A stretch of DNA of 64,000 bases from Bugulina stolonifera (lineage: Eukaryota > Bryozoa > Gymnolaemata > Cheilostomatida > Bugulidae): positions 10,625,376 through 10,689,375 of the forward strand of contig OW285194.1 in assembly GCA_935421135.1 (NCBI GenBank), written 5' to 3'. Below, piece after piece: positions 13,051 to 26,100 of the stretch. Within the stretch, counting starts at the first letter, position 1; each line of letters starts with the position of its first letter. A program made the position numbers and the translations under genes. The notes below the pieces were generated by a model that was not told the origin of the DNA, made no database searches, and saw only the letters and a program-made list of their open reading frames with translations.

Positions 13051-13239
13051 TCAATTCAATAGACATGTTTACTGTGCACCCTACTTTATATTGGTATCAA
13101 GTGTACACACTATGCTTCTAGTAAAGCACCTTTTGATTTTGAGTTCAAGTAATGGTTATAAGGTTGCAATAATAGAGTTGTGTTAAGATATGCTCAAAAG
13201 TTGATTGCATTGCAGAGCTATTCCAGAGCTATTCGGTGT

Positions 13240-13385
13240 CATGGTGCAGATATTTGAGCTAGCCTTCAGGTTTTGTTTGCGGTTGAGGTTCTGATGGTCA
13301 ATAATGTATAGAGAGAAGAGAACTTCTGTCTCAGTTCTGGCGAAGAACGAAGACTGTCTCAAATATCTCCACATCTGCATCTACC
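13240..13385. repeat. Dispersed repeat, family R1 (copy 1)
   Basis: Shares an ordered set of blocks with 20895-21045 and 50210-50375: a TTTG(T/C)GGTT block, then a tract around (A)GAGAAGA.AACTTC, a CTCAGTT.TG block, GA.GAA.GA and (C)TCAAATAT..CCAC. Three independent copies at unrelated sites support a mobile family, MITE or SINE. It has no coding capacity. Confidence 0.6.
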
Positions 13386-16300
13386 TCTGGCCTGATATGC
13401 ATGTAGGTTGCTCAATATTTGGCTGTTTCCTGGAAAGTCTCCTGAAGAAATGCGCATAATGTAGCGTCGGTCCCCGAATACTTTATTTACACTCATCCCA
13501 TTTTCATTTGGCCCCTATGAAGAATACAATAACTAGTCAGTGTGAAATTTGGATCGACTGCAATGATTATGTTCCTGACCTAACTATATATTAACTTTCT
13601 GCAAGTTATTTTTAACTTTTCCTGTCAGTAAAATGCTTCAAAAAATTGTTCAACAAAGCACTTCATGTTTAGTCTATGATCCTACTACACATTCTCTTAA
13701 TCTATTTTATATAGCTTGGTTCTATTTGAAAAGTACACTGCATTCTTCTTGCAGGTGAGGCATCGTGTGTTATCTTTGAATAATTACATAGCAGATGATA
13801 ACAATTCATGAGGTGTGGTCATCTTGAAAACTACTACAACGTAACAAACTTATGTAGCAGATGTCGAAATCTGAGCTGCTATTTTTTGATTTAGCTTCTA
13901 AACTTGCATTCATAGAATGTTTCCTTTGATTATGTTCGTGAATAGCTGGAACATTTGTGATTGCAAAATGTGTCACCATGGTTACTGTTAATAATATTGA
14001 TGGATTATCAAGCGCAAACTTTCTCCTTTCACAGTATCTTTGTGCTTATAGTATTATCGTCAATGATGATAGCTACTACTAAGTCAACATTGCAAACACC
14101 AGCAGAATTCAACTGTCAAAGCAACATGGAGGCTGCATTACTTCATTCATTATGGTAGCTGGTAGCTAGTAGAGCCAGAGCCGGTGAGCTAGTAGTCAGA
14201 GTTGTTGTTGTACAGTAGTAGTAGAAACCACAAGAACCTACCAGTAGTAACCACAAGTATAATTGAACCACAGTTACAGTGGTTTTGATTGGCCACATTT
14301 ATCATTCTCTAATAAACAACAAATCAGATTTTAGCTAAGCTCATAACCATATTTACTCAAATATTCAAACCAGTTGATTCCAAAGTTGGACAGTTAGCTA
14401 AACTTTGTACATGACTCCTTACAATACTGCCCCTATGCTAACACATTCAACTAATCCCCTGGTCTGCTGTAGTACTACTATTATCCTTCTATATATTAGC
14501 TATCTAATGTTAGCTGAGTAAACAACTAGCTCATCATTATCTTGTCAAACAAAGTTGGAAGTTTATCTAGATAATCCTTCATAGCTGGGACTTCAGTGCA
14601 CCCTGTATTCATAGTAGAGCATGCAATTCAGTTAGGCTCTTCAAAAAGATAGTACTTAGGGTAGCTTGTAAAATGATATCAAGTGTGTGATACTGGCCAT
14701 AGAATTTGACCTATTTATTTCAGTATACTGAGGACACATAGTCATGCGAAATATCCATTACTGTATAAATTTAATTAATTTGATTTTCACAGGTCCTATG
14801 CTTATAGTTAGTTTTGTTTGGCAATCATGGCACTGTTGTTTAGGTTCAAGTTGGAAATTCTCAAGCTTGTGAATGGATTTTTGCTGTACTAATTTGAAAC
14901 TGATTGCTCTCACTAAACTAGCTGCTATTCCAAGTTGGACAGACCAATTAATGGTCCATGCCTGTCATGCATCTATTGTAATAAAGCATAGTAGAGGAAT
15001 TCATAGATTATGGCTAACAGATGTTTTGACAAAAGACCATAGCACTATGCTACTTTCTCAATTATACTGAGAGGCTGGTTAAAGTTGTTACAGCTAACTG
15101 AAGTGCATTTTGATCAAATTTGAGCATCTGTGAATAGAATGTGTAAGCATCATTGTTTCATTTGTTCAATGGTTTCATACTTTAGAATAATGTATATTTA
15201 AAGACTGTAATATCCTAAACATTATCTACCAGTCAAAGAAAACTGCAATAGATATAGCATGTTACACAAAATATAGTAGTCCATCTTTCCAAACATAAGC
15301 CCTCTTTGGCCATTGTAATTCTGAGCAGTAAACAAATATTTAGGTACTGTGTGAATGAATTCTAAGCATACATAATAAGTTGGCTGCAATTCAACTTGTC
15401 TATCCACATGTAAATAAATCACTTCTATCAGAAGCAGAAATAGTAAATTGTGGAGTTATGCTGTTTCCACAAATCCGAAAATCAATGGTGAAATGTTAGT
15501 CACCAACCACTATTTGACAACAGCTACTCTGCAGATCTGTCAATTGGGCTGAATGCCCTGAGTAACATTCTGTAAACCAATCACAACTCTGACAACAAGT
15601 TGTCAGTATTAGAAAGTGAATCAATGAAATAAGATACTAAATTACATTTGTCAGCATTTCTCTGCATCCATTGTCTACAAACAGCTGCAATATAGTGTGC
15701 TGTTGTATCTAGTTATTACAAGTAACAGATTGTATTTCATTTATTGAACACAAGTGTCTACACAGTGCCCCTCTCTAATAAGAGTAACTTGTACATTAGT
15801 AATCACCAGCAAGATGCTGTCTTAAGACTGGAGTGCTACTAAATCAATAAGGAACAAGCAACTGCATATCCCACAGGCAAATTAACTTGCTAATGTAATA
15901 CAAAAATTGAATATCCAAGGAATATTGAAGCTTACAGGGAGTTATTGAAAACAGCAGCTGTGTAACTATAATTGAGACATGCCCGGGTGCTGCTACCCCT
16001 ACTGTTGTCTGACCAGACAGGCAAGAGTGATCACATTTTACTAGTAAAACTGTGACTGCTTTTAGAGCATCAGAAATTTTAACCTATTTAGTATCATAAT
16101 CTCCTTGTCCAACCATCATGAGGATATACCAATTTTATTGTTACCATATTATTTAAATGAACTGTTTTACTACCTTGCTCCATTTAAAATATTAAAAAAT
16201 ATGACTTTTGTAGCTTTCTAGACTCTAGCTGTTTTTGATTACCACACCTTCCTTTTCCCCACATTGCACTTTATGAACTCATTAAAAAAGTCTGTCGCAG

Positions 16301-19300
16301 GTATTGGAACTTATTATTCAGAAATCTTGTAATCTACAGACTTCCCCAGGTTGCAATTTTGATTCAAAGTAAGTCCATATTTGCACAAAAGACCCTCATA
16401 ATGCATTTATTTTAGGAAGTTTACAAACTCATTCTGTTTAGATTTTGTAAGGAATTGCTGAAAATTTGTTGTGTTCATTTCCTCTGGGCTAAGCAGTAAC
16501 CGCCAATGCCAGCGGGTGACCTAGTTCAGTTGTACACTACTACTATCATCCCAGGAGGTGATACACACTTGACTAATCATAGACCTGATAGTACAGCTAG
16601 TTAGCAAATCTTGGCTCATCAATGTGAATGGTTGAGTGCTTTATCATAGCTACACAAGCCTCTTCTTTAGCTAGGCTATGTATTTGTTCAAACAATGTGT
16701 AGCTTTGGTATCTCATATCTATCTATGCCCATTGAGGCGTTGCCTATTCATAGCCAGTTGTTCACATCTTTATTTGAATATCTAGAGGGGCTGTTGTCAT
16801 AGCCCCCACTTGAGGAGTTCGGTATTCATCTCTACTGTCACTTGATGATTCCCTCCCTAACAGTGTCAGATTGTGAGTTATTGTTGAGGCGGCAGGTTGT
16901 TCATGGAGCCTTCAGCCATCTGAGCACCAGTCGAACTCGAAGGGTTATATTCGTTTTACCAGCGTATCTACTTGTACTATCTGCTCCTACTGAATGGTAA
17001 GCTTCCAACAACAGACTGTCTTCTTCAATTCTCCATATCTTCGCTTTTTGATAAAGTGAATCTCATTTGTTTACATCTAGTACTATTATAATAGTCAAGC
17101 GCAACCCTTTTCCAATACACGCTTTTATATAAATTCAAAAAGTTATCATCATTTTTACCTGCATTTGTAATTCATTAGTGACCTGACTCTTTCATAGTGA
17201 AACTTTCCTGCCTGTTCATTTGGTGTCAGTCGATTTTTTAAAGACTAGTCAGGTGTGTTGCTATAATAGCCGTCAACCTTTCACCAGTTGTATTTCTAGC
17301 AAGTACCTCGAGGTTAAAGGAATCCGGTAGCATTCTTCCAACCATGGCTTTCCATTATTTGACAAATTTACCCATCCTAGTCCAAAATTGTCAGTTAATA
17401 AGTAGGTCATATGTCACGCTCTGTTACACAAGAATTAAAGTTTACTATCTTGGTCTCGGTGGTGGATTTCCTGGCCATTTTCTGGCAACTTGCCATTTAA
17501 TTTCTATAAATATGTTACTGTTATCTTTGGGTCACAACCAGAACCTATTATTCATCCCAAGTTCTCTCCTAATCTGGTATGATATTCTCACTCTTGCACT
17601 ACAATCTCCTTGTATCTTTCATTTAATTCTTGTTATGATAGGGCAAAATGCTGTGCTGTTTTGAATGCATTGCAATTGGATTTTATCTGTCGAAGTACAA
17701 TCTTGGTTTATTAACTGAAAGTTGTATTCTATAATTCATTGTCTTTCAGTTTAGCTACTGTGGACTGGTTTTTACTTTATTGGTGAGTTCTTTCTGGTAC
17801 GTTACTCAATCTCATTTAAGCACTAGTTCGGATTTGGCATGAGGATTCAGCTGCTACTAATTTAACACTATCCATTGATTTAGGTCAACCTTTCACTGAT
17901 TATGCCTTCTCTCTGCATAAAATGTTAGCAATAATTAGTGCAGTCTGTTAATTGCTAGATGCCAGGCATGCGCTTCCCTCTACAACTGGCTAGCATAGCA
18001 GCTACTTCATTATAGAGGGCTCTACTACAATCAAGCTAACTAGTCTGTGCTTATTGCAGGCAGCTTGCTGTCTGCACAGCTCTTGTTTATGTTTCAAGAT
18101 TTATAACTAATTAACTTCACTCTGCCAGTAATTATCTGAAGGCTTTGTTTCGCTTTCAAAGCCTGGAGAGTCCTTCTGTCTCTGTCTGAAATGGTACTCT
18201 TCATTCTGTGTAGCGGAACCATTGCTATAGAAATTAGATCAACACGTGCATGGCAGTCATATCAACATGGATTTGTTGTTATCTCTGCTCCGCTAAGCTG
18301 TATCGCTTATCACTTCTTCAGCCAATGTGCCCAATCTATTGGACGGAGAACTGATAAGGGCTTTCGCTTAGCGCTAAACAACTTTCTATGACTTGACACC
18401 AATGAAAATGAAGATGTACTGCTGTTTCTCTCCGAATTGCAACCATCTTGCCTTGGTTGCAGTACAGCTCTCTACTTCAATATTTTTTAGAATTTATAGC
18501 GTCGTAATTTTGCATATTCAACTGTAGTTTGTTCAACCGGCTGTTCTTCTAAGAAGTGTTCCGTTTCTAGTGTGGTAGTTTTTCAGCATATGATGATTGT
18601 TCTTAGAATTGTCACTGAATTCTAGAATTAATACACAACTGCTATTAGAATTCTCCCTGGATATCATTCTTTGAGATTATATTATACACACCCATAAGGC
18701 ACAAACCTCCAACTTATTAGTTGACATGCTCTCTTGATAACAGTTTGACCTAGATTATGAGAGATCCAAGCCTCTATATGAGGAGCATTCATTCCACCAG
18801 CATAATTGCATTTGCAGTTGGCTTACTCACTTGCTATGATTTAACACTTGAATGGTTGGCACCATTGGTTAGCACTCATCACTATCAGATGGTCAGATAA
18901 GCTAGTTTTGGTAATGCCTAATGGTGGCATGATATTGCTCTAATGAATACTTGTAGCACTAGCCTTACAGGTTCTAGAGAATTAGAGTCATAGCTATCGC
19001 CTCCCTTGAATGAAATTGGGAGAGCATCAGTTTTTAGGATCGAGTTTGCTGAGCTGATGCTTGGAATGTGGGGGTACTGTACAGCGCAGGTTTGAGATTT
19101 AACAGCTGGCAGTACTAACTCCATCCAAGACCAGATTTCCCCTCCGACACTAACCAACTATCTGCTAGTACATGGAGGTACAGAGTATTGTCACGTTATG
19201 TAACTGAAGAGGAAATTTGGCAAAGTTCCACCATGTTCCTACGTATCTTTTGAATATTTGCCATTATATATATTATTCTCTCCATAAGAGGTACTATATT

Positions 19301-20894
19301 CAATAAACAAGGGTGGTAGCCAAACCTATGGTTAGCACCTGGAAAATGCCCTTGGCAGTGCATCATGAACAAAAAAAGCATTAGTAACTACAACAAAAAT
19401 ATATAAAATATAAGACCAAAAGGTGGAGTAAAATTGGTCCACTTACTGCAGCACACTAAAACTATAGTTCTGTTTTCTTTGATACTTCTATTTAATTTCT
19501 TTTCACATTTTCTTGATATTTTCTAGAAGTTGTCCAGTTTCAGATAAGCCAGGGCATGCATTTACCACCAAAGAGTTGTTTCAAGTTTCACAACGCAATC
19601 CTATTTAGGCCCTATATAAACTGCATTGTAATAAGACGGTAGTGGGTAGTGGGTAGTGTCGTAAGAACCCAATTCTCTCGTACTTGAGTGGGAAACCATA
19701 GTGATGGATGGCCATAAATTCTCAGGTCCATTAGTGACAAATTCCCAATACTTAATCCCCATAGCGTTTTATGATGTTCCTGCAGTTATGCCATCTGGGG
19801 AGCCATTTGATGAAGTATTAAAACTCCCCAGCCACAATATTTCTCAGATCTGCACTTTAGACAGGTCTGCCATTATAAAATGGCAGCTCTAAGCTAAGCA
19901 ACAAGCTCTGCGTAGTTGAATAGTGCTGGTACATGCCCTAGTTTATCTATCATGTTGCCTTAGTTATGCTAATTAATAACAGCTATACAGGCTCTGTTAT
20001 TATCCTAGCAATAGCATTGAAAGTAATAATTTCTCTAGTGCAATAGCATAAAAAACCATGCATTGTTGAAGGTGCAATGACCCCAGTAAGAATTCATTCA
20101 TAAAATCATATTACACTCTCTTACTCTGGTGATCCAAGCTAAATAGTAGTAACTCCACCAGAGAGAAAATGCAAAATGGTAATTGTTGTCATGGTCCTTT
20201 AAAAAATAATAGTTCAAAGCTTCTAATCCTGGTGCAGTATACCCACAACAACATAATATGCAAGTATGTCTAATCCTTATCCATGCAGTGTCCACATGGT
20301 CACTAGAATGAGCCTTCATCTCCTGTCCCAACCAGTTGTGGTGACTAGAAACCAGCCCAGTGGTTGATAGAGAATTAAACTTCATCTCCAGTTGGCACAG
20401 TATGAGTATATGAATATTGTTAGTTTTGGTAGCAGGCTGTATATTGTACTTGCAGACCACATCTGTTAGAAGTTCTGCCAAATACATTTCAGTATAAATA
20501 AATCACATGATCACACTGTGGTATGCCTGAATTGATTAGACTACTACAACAGTAGCCAGTAGTAAATTATATACTTGTACTTGTTAGCCACTAGCTCAAG
20601 GAATAGTGTTTACTAGCAACTAGCACATACTTGTGAAACCATAGAATTCTATGTGTGAAACTGATAGTTATCTAGTATATTCTAACCAATGGTTAGTAGC
20701 ACTCAAACTTTTGCTGGCAAGGGGCTTTAATAAATAATGTGTAGAGAGTATTATTTGGTAACTGTCTATTGCAAATTTGTCAGTTCAAGGTCAATCTCGA
20801 CACGTAAGCTATAAAAATTATTCACACCTAAGCATTACTCTTTCTCAATTAGTTTACAGTAGATTCGGGTTCAGTGTACTCTTCCAATATCTGT

Positions 20895-21045
20895 TAGGTG
20901 GAATTATAAAGAAATTTGTACAGATCCTTATTTGTGGTTTAGGATTGGGTTCAACCAATAATATCTAGAGAAGACAACTTCTAATTTTTCAGTTTTGGTG
21001 AAGAATCAAAGCCTGTCTCAATATTTTGCCACTTGGTCCTATTAT
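20895..21045. repeat. Dispersed repeat, family R1 (copy 2)
   Basis: Carries TTTGTGGTTTAGG, then TTCAACCAATAA, GAGAAGACAACTTC (20968-20981), TCAGTTTTGGTGAAGAA and CTGTCTCAATATTTTGCCAC, in the same order as the copies at 13240 and 50210. The CAACCAATAA block is shared with the 50-kb copy. Confidence 0.6.
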
Positions 21046-21843
21046 CCAGGCTACACTTTGCTCTGCCAGCACATTTTCTTTCCTAGCACCACTCATATCC
21101 TGTTCCCTATCATTACTAATCACAACCAGTATGTGTATTAGTTTGCCACTGGAACTGTAGCCCTGTAGTCTGAGGGATTTACACAGTAGGCATGAGTATA
21201 ATCATATACTATGTTAATCAGGTCAACTAGTAGGAGGCTTGAGTAACTATAGAAATATTCTACTAGCTACTGACAAAGACTAAAGACATGAAGATTGATT
21301 GTTATCAGGTTGCTGGAGCTAAACTTGACATTTATCAAATAATAATATATCACACACACACTGCTATTTCATCTAACAATCTGACACATCATCACAGATA
21401 GCATCGCATACTTGTGACCCATTAACCTTAGGATATCTAATATGGTTTCAGCCAATAATATTGTGTTTCCACTATAAATTTACAAATATCCTGTATCATT
21501 CTTTGTCATATGTATGTATTCCGTTTTGAATGAGAGGCTATTGTAGTGCTTGCCTAATGGGTAGATATAACGGCCAGAGGAGGCGAATGAGATAGCATGA
21601 AGTCAAACAGCATTCAAGTGTAAATTATTAAGATATTATTATTCTGATAAAATGACTCCTAGCCTCACATGCTCCATTGACTCTTTTGATACATTGCCAG
21701 CAAGTTGATATACTATCACAACACTGCCATGCACTCGATTTCCAGGGCGTCTTGTTGTCAAGCCGACATCTACATACCAATAGATGTAATATGTATGTCA
21801 TGGTGTGTAAAACTTCTATAATTACACTAGATGTCAATGCATG

Positions 21844-21919
21844 CAGTAGTAGTAGTAGTAGCAGTAGCAGTAGCAGTAGTAGTAGTAGTAGCAGTAGTAG
21901 TAGTAGTAGTAGTAGTAGT
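21844..21919. repeat. AGT/AGC trinucleotide microsatellite
   Basis: About 25 units of AGT with interspersed AGC. The open serine-rich frame through it is a by-product of the repeat, not a gene. Confidence 0.95.
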
Positions 21920-23193
21920 GGCTTAGTTCGATTATTGTAGTTGTTGCCCTGTGGGGTACTCCAAATGAAGAAAGCAATCTATTACGATTCAGTTTTAGCC
22001 AAAGCTGCTCTGAGCTGCTGGACCTATCCCAACTTCAACAGATAACATGAGCCTCAGCATTTCATATTGTTATACCAAAGGGTGCTCAGTGGGTCCTCAG
22101 TTGGCATGGCAGCAAAAGATTTAGAGATAGCTGAAATACTGTCTCAAGGGAGGACAATTCCAACTATTGCCACTTTCTCTACGACCCCATGTCTAAGTCA
22201 ACTGAGCACCTATCCAGCACTTATTAGCGCAGTAGTAGTAGTATAAAATAATGATGCTCAGTTGATCTTGTGAAAGTTGAGTTTGGTGCAGGAGTTTAGA
22301 GCTGGATTAAATAAACAGTAACTGGTTCTTTGTCAAAATGAAAGCGGGAAAAGTTGTTTCTCAATTTACTTTTGATACACCCTCTCTCGAGCCTACCGTT
22401 CCTACGCAATAAGAATCTCAGTTGGTAAGATCTGTGCTATGTACTGCACCTAACTGACCTGCTGTATTAGATTTCACACTGTGATCTTTCTATGCACCGT
22501 CTAGAAGTTGAAATAATATCCTATACACTGATAGAAGTTGTTTACCCTTGCTTGATTATCTATTTAAAGAGAAGAATTCACTTCCCTTTACTAACTTTAT
22601 TGTGAAATTGAAAATAGATAGCCTAGGTGTTAGAAGTGAGAGAGCATGGGGGTATACAGAGTGTACCCACCTCATTTAGTTCCACTTTTAACTATTAATA
22701 TAGCCTACTGCTTTGTCGTCTTAGTGTTATTAAAATATCGCTAGGAAATTGCAAGAAACCAGTGGTTGTGTATTACATGCATGGACACATTCACTATTGA
22801 TCATACTTTTATGGTTACATAAGTTTATTCTGTCAATTGCTATAGCCATGATTTTATATACATAATTACTTGTATGGCAGTGTTATAGTTTATAATTTTG
22901 TAAGCAAAATCAGTTATTTACAAAGTTGATATTTGTGAAATATTTTCTCACAACTTGTACTAGTGTAAAATGACTTTACGATTTACATGTACACTACATT
23001 GTAGTTAGCATTGAGTTTACAGACCTTGCTACATACATGTGCACTACATGTTGGTATTTTCATATAGAATTATCGTCCACACAATTCAGTAGACCTTGCT
23101 TGATTGCACTGAAGGTTTATGTACACAACAGCCTGGCTACTAAAGTATTTAGGGGGAGGACGACTTCAGCTATTACCACTTCGTTTTAGGAGC

Positions 23194-26100
23194 TCATGCA
23201 ATAACTTGAGCTGTTGTAGAGGTCAGAGTGAAGTCCTTCCTTAGTTGTGACATGACAGCTTCAGCAGGCCAGACAGGATCTTGTAACCAGCACTGTCCAC
23301 TCATCGCCATTAGCTATAGAATATTATCACACAATTAATGTGAGAATAACAGAGATGCACAATACAATAACTAATAGACCATGATGGGCACCAATATGCT
23401 GGAGATCATAGTTAAAAGTTGTCCTCTCCTGGTTAATATCCAACCTCATAATGCAGGTGCTAATAATATAAGGCTATTGCTTGGTATATTCATTGTACAT
23501 GTACTTTTAAATGCATTATTTTAGGATCAATTATTATATAGGTACCACTAGATACTCCTAGTAAACCACATAGAGGCCCCGGGTTCAAACCCCAGTCAAG
23601 GACTGGTATTTCCATGGATGTAAAACAAGTCTCTGACTGCTCAAAAAACAAATTTGTTGTCTAAATAAGCATCATATTTTAATACCATTGTTTCATGCTT
23701 TTAATTATAATGTAACCTCATATTACATATGACTAGCTATTATTATGGTATATACATCGCTTATACTACATGTATATATTACCTAGTCATTTCCACATGT
23801 AGTGGTCTTATGCTGCTGAAACTAAATTATGTTATAATCATAAATTAGGTGGCTAGTGTGAGCACCCAGACTCAGTGAAATGGGTGGGGTGGGTATGCAG
23901 AGGGCCCAAACTCAGTGAAATGGATGAGGTGGGTCTGCAGATGGCTAGGTCAAATCACTGAAAATGATCTAGAAGGATGATGACTGGGCTGCAGGAAGCT
24001 GCTAATGGTAATACGAAGATGTAGTTGCTATGGCAACACTAATGGCATTGGTACACAGAATAATATCATGGGTATCATTCCAACCTAAACTGGAGTTATT
24101 AATCTACGACAGCAACTTAGCACAATGGGCCCTCAGGTACACAGTACAATAAAGTATACACTATACTGAATCATACGTTGTAAGTCTACCCCCTCCCACC
24201 CATTATTCAGTTGAAGATCCTTTATTTGTAAACTGAATATGAGTGCCATGTCCCACCTAATTTGGATACCCCTACTCATTGTCAGGGAGACTTGACAGGT
24301 ATGCCATGCGTGGTATTTATAGTTAAACTACATGTTCATTACATTATGGCTGATCACGAGTACATATTAGTTTTGCAGTTCTCAACAGCAGTAAGGTAAC
24401 CGACCAGGTTATTTATATTTGGAGTTGTTGGTGTTGCATTTGTAGCTGTTACCGGCTATTTTTTCTAAATCTGTTTCAATCGCCAGTAATATTTGTAAAT
24501 TTTGGTTTTGCCCTCTCATTCTCTTTGCTTTCCCTTGGGTATAATGTATGAAATGTAAACGCTTACCTTTTTTATTGTAGGTACCCGTAGTTTAGTAGAA
24601 TATTGATGAAATAGTCTTTTGGTTGTTCTTTCATTGGCAAATAATAATCTTGGAGTTATGTTCTCATACATGGAGAATAGTTCTTTGCTGTAATATAATT
24701 GGGTCGTAGATATTCCTGCCCGATGAATGAATCTGCCGTTACTCCCATGGCTACGTTCGGTCAATACATTCTTGTCAAGATAAGATGTTTCATTGAACTT
24801 TGTGTGTAGTGATTGGCTGGTATCACTCAAAAATGTCTTATTCGAGTAACAACTAATTCGACTGCTGGGTCTAGATTTTAAACTACTCGGTGCAGGTGAG
24901 CTGCACATCGAATTAGTCTGTGACTTCAACTTTAGGAACTCAGTTACATCCTGAGTCACCCTTTCAGCTAACTCAGAAAGATTTAAATCGTTTGTCTCCG
25001 ATGATTCCTTATTAATATGACATTGAGCTTGTTCTGCTTCTAAAGTCGGTATCGATTCGTATATTCTCTCCTCTTCAGAGAGGTCAAAGTCGTCATCAAG
25101 CTGGTATTCTTCACAGTCTTCAAGGATATCTTTAGGTAAAGTCTGCTTGGCTTTAAAATAGCTCTCAAGGTCACGAGGCGAAAAACCACCTTTACCTCCA
25201 ACCTTGTCATAAGTGATTGAACTGAGGTTACAGGTAGCTCGGCCCACTATGTATATACCTGATAACCTCCCCTCATCTGGCTGCAGGTTTGCTTTGTTGA
25301 TGTCATTTAGGGGAAACTCGGAGACACAGGGAGTGTAATCTGCAGTATATATACACACGATGTACTACATGAAAGGCTATTTCACATAACAACGAAGTGA
25401 ATTGACGCTAGCCGAGTATTAGATACAATGTATGTTCAAGTTAAGGCATGCAACAATTCCATGGGTGAAACTATGAAACTGTAACACATTCTAACTGTAA
25501 CATTAGTGCACTCACATACAGGATGATACACAAAAATCAAGAGAATAATTGAACAATTTATAGTGACTTGAGATAAGAGTAACTTTAATATAAACTGGAA
25601 ACCATATTTCAAATTATTTGATTTATTTTCCTAAATATCTATTTTGTTGTCACTGTTGGCACTTACAAATTAGGAATGCTATAAATTAAATAGACATGTT
25701 TTAAATAAACTAAGCCATGCGCTAGTCAACATCTACATTACCTATTTGTCATAACTGTAATAACTATAATAATAGTAATAAACTTGATTCAAAACGAAAT
25801 AATTCACTCACCTGAACATGCTGACAGACTTGGTAACTCGCTGATGTGTGACACGGCGCTAGACATCACGCTCTTAGGGTAGCCAGAATCCACACTACAA
25901 GCTGAACCACTGCTCTGTCTTCCAGTCACAGGGTGGTACTGGATGCTAGAATATAAAAACTTATGTTTATAATACTAGGCACTTGTACAAGGTAGATTTT
26001 TTTAAATGTTATGACAAATCTAAAAGTAACATGAAGAAACCAAAATAATAGTTTAGGTTTGCATTTAATAATTCCAAACTAGATCTAGAGGCTCAATAAC

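Larger units (their letters stand above)
11606..23193. other. 11.6-kb gene-poor region
   Basis: No exon chain with consistent phase or recognisable protein similarity was found on either strand. The unseen 5' exon(s) of the propeller gene may lie near the left end. Contents include very AT-rich DNA (11.7-12.3 kb), a short hairpin at 13000-13050, two MITE/SINE-like copies (13240-13385 and 20895-21045), an AGT/AGC satellite (21844-21919) and scattered GAGARGAYAACTT-type motifs. The longest plausible open frame, 17344-17664 (+, 106 codons, good ACCATGG context, hydrophobic), has no recognisable domain and I do not call it a gene. Confidence 0.5.

Noticed and set aside
17344..17664. 106-codon hydrophobic plus-strand open frame with good start context
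   Set aside because: No recognisable domain, no splice partners, lies in a repeat-rich AT region; coding status not supported.
20098..20487. 129-codon minus-strand open frame
   Set aside because: Composition looks random, with no conserved motif or phased neighbouring exon.
21677..21940. Poly-serine open frame on the plus strand
   Set aside because: Created by the AGT/AGC trinucleotide tract; no domain upstream.
23581..23600. tRNA gene suggested by GGTTCAAACCCC
   Set aside because: No acceptor stem or anticodon arm; shared with the 53.9-kb copy as part of a SINE.
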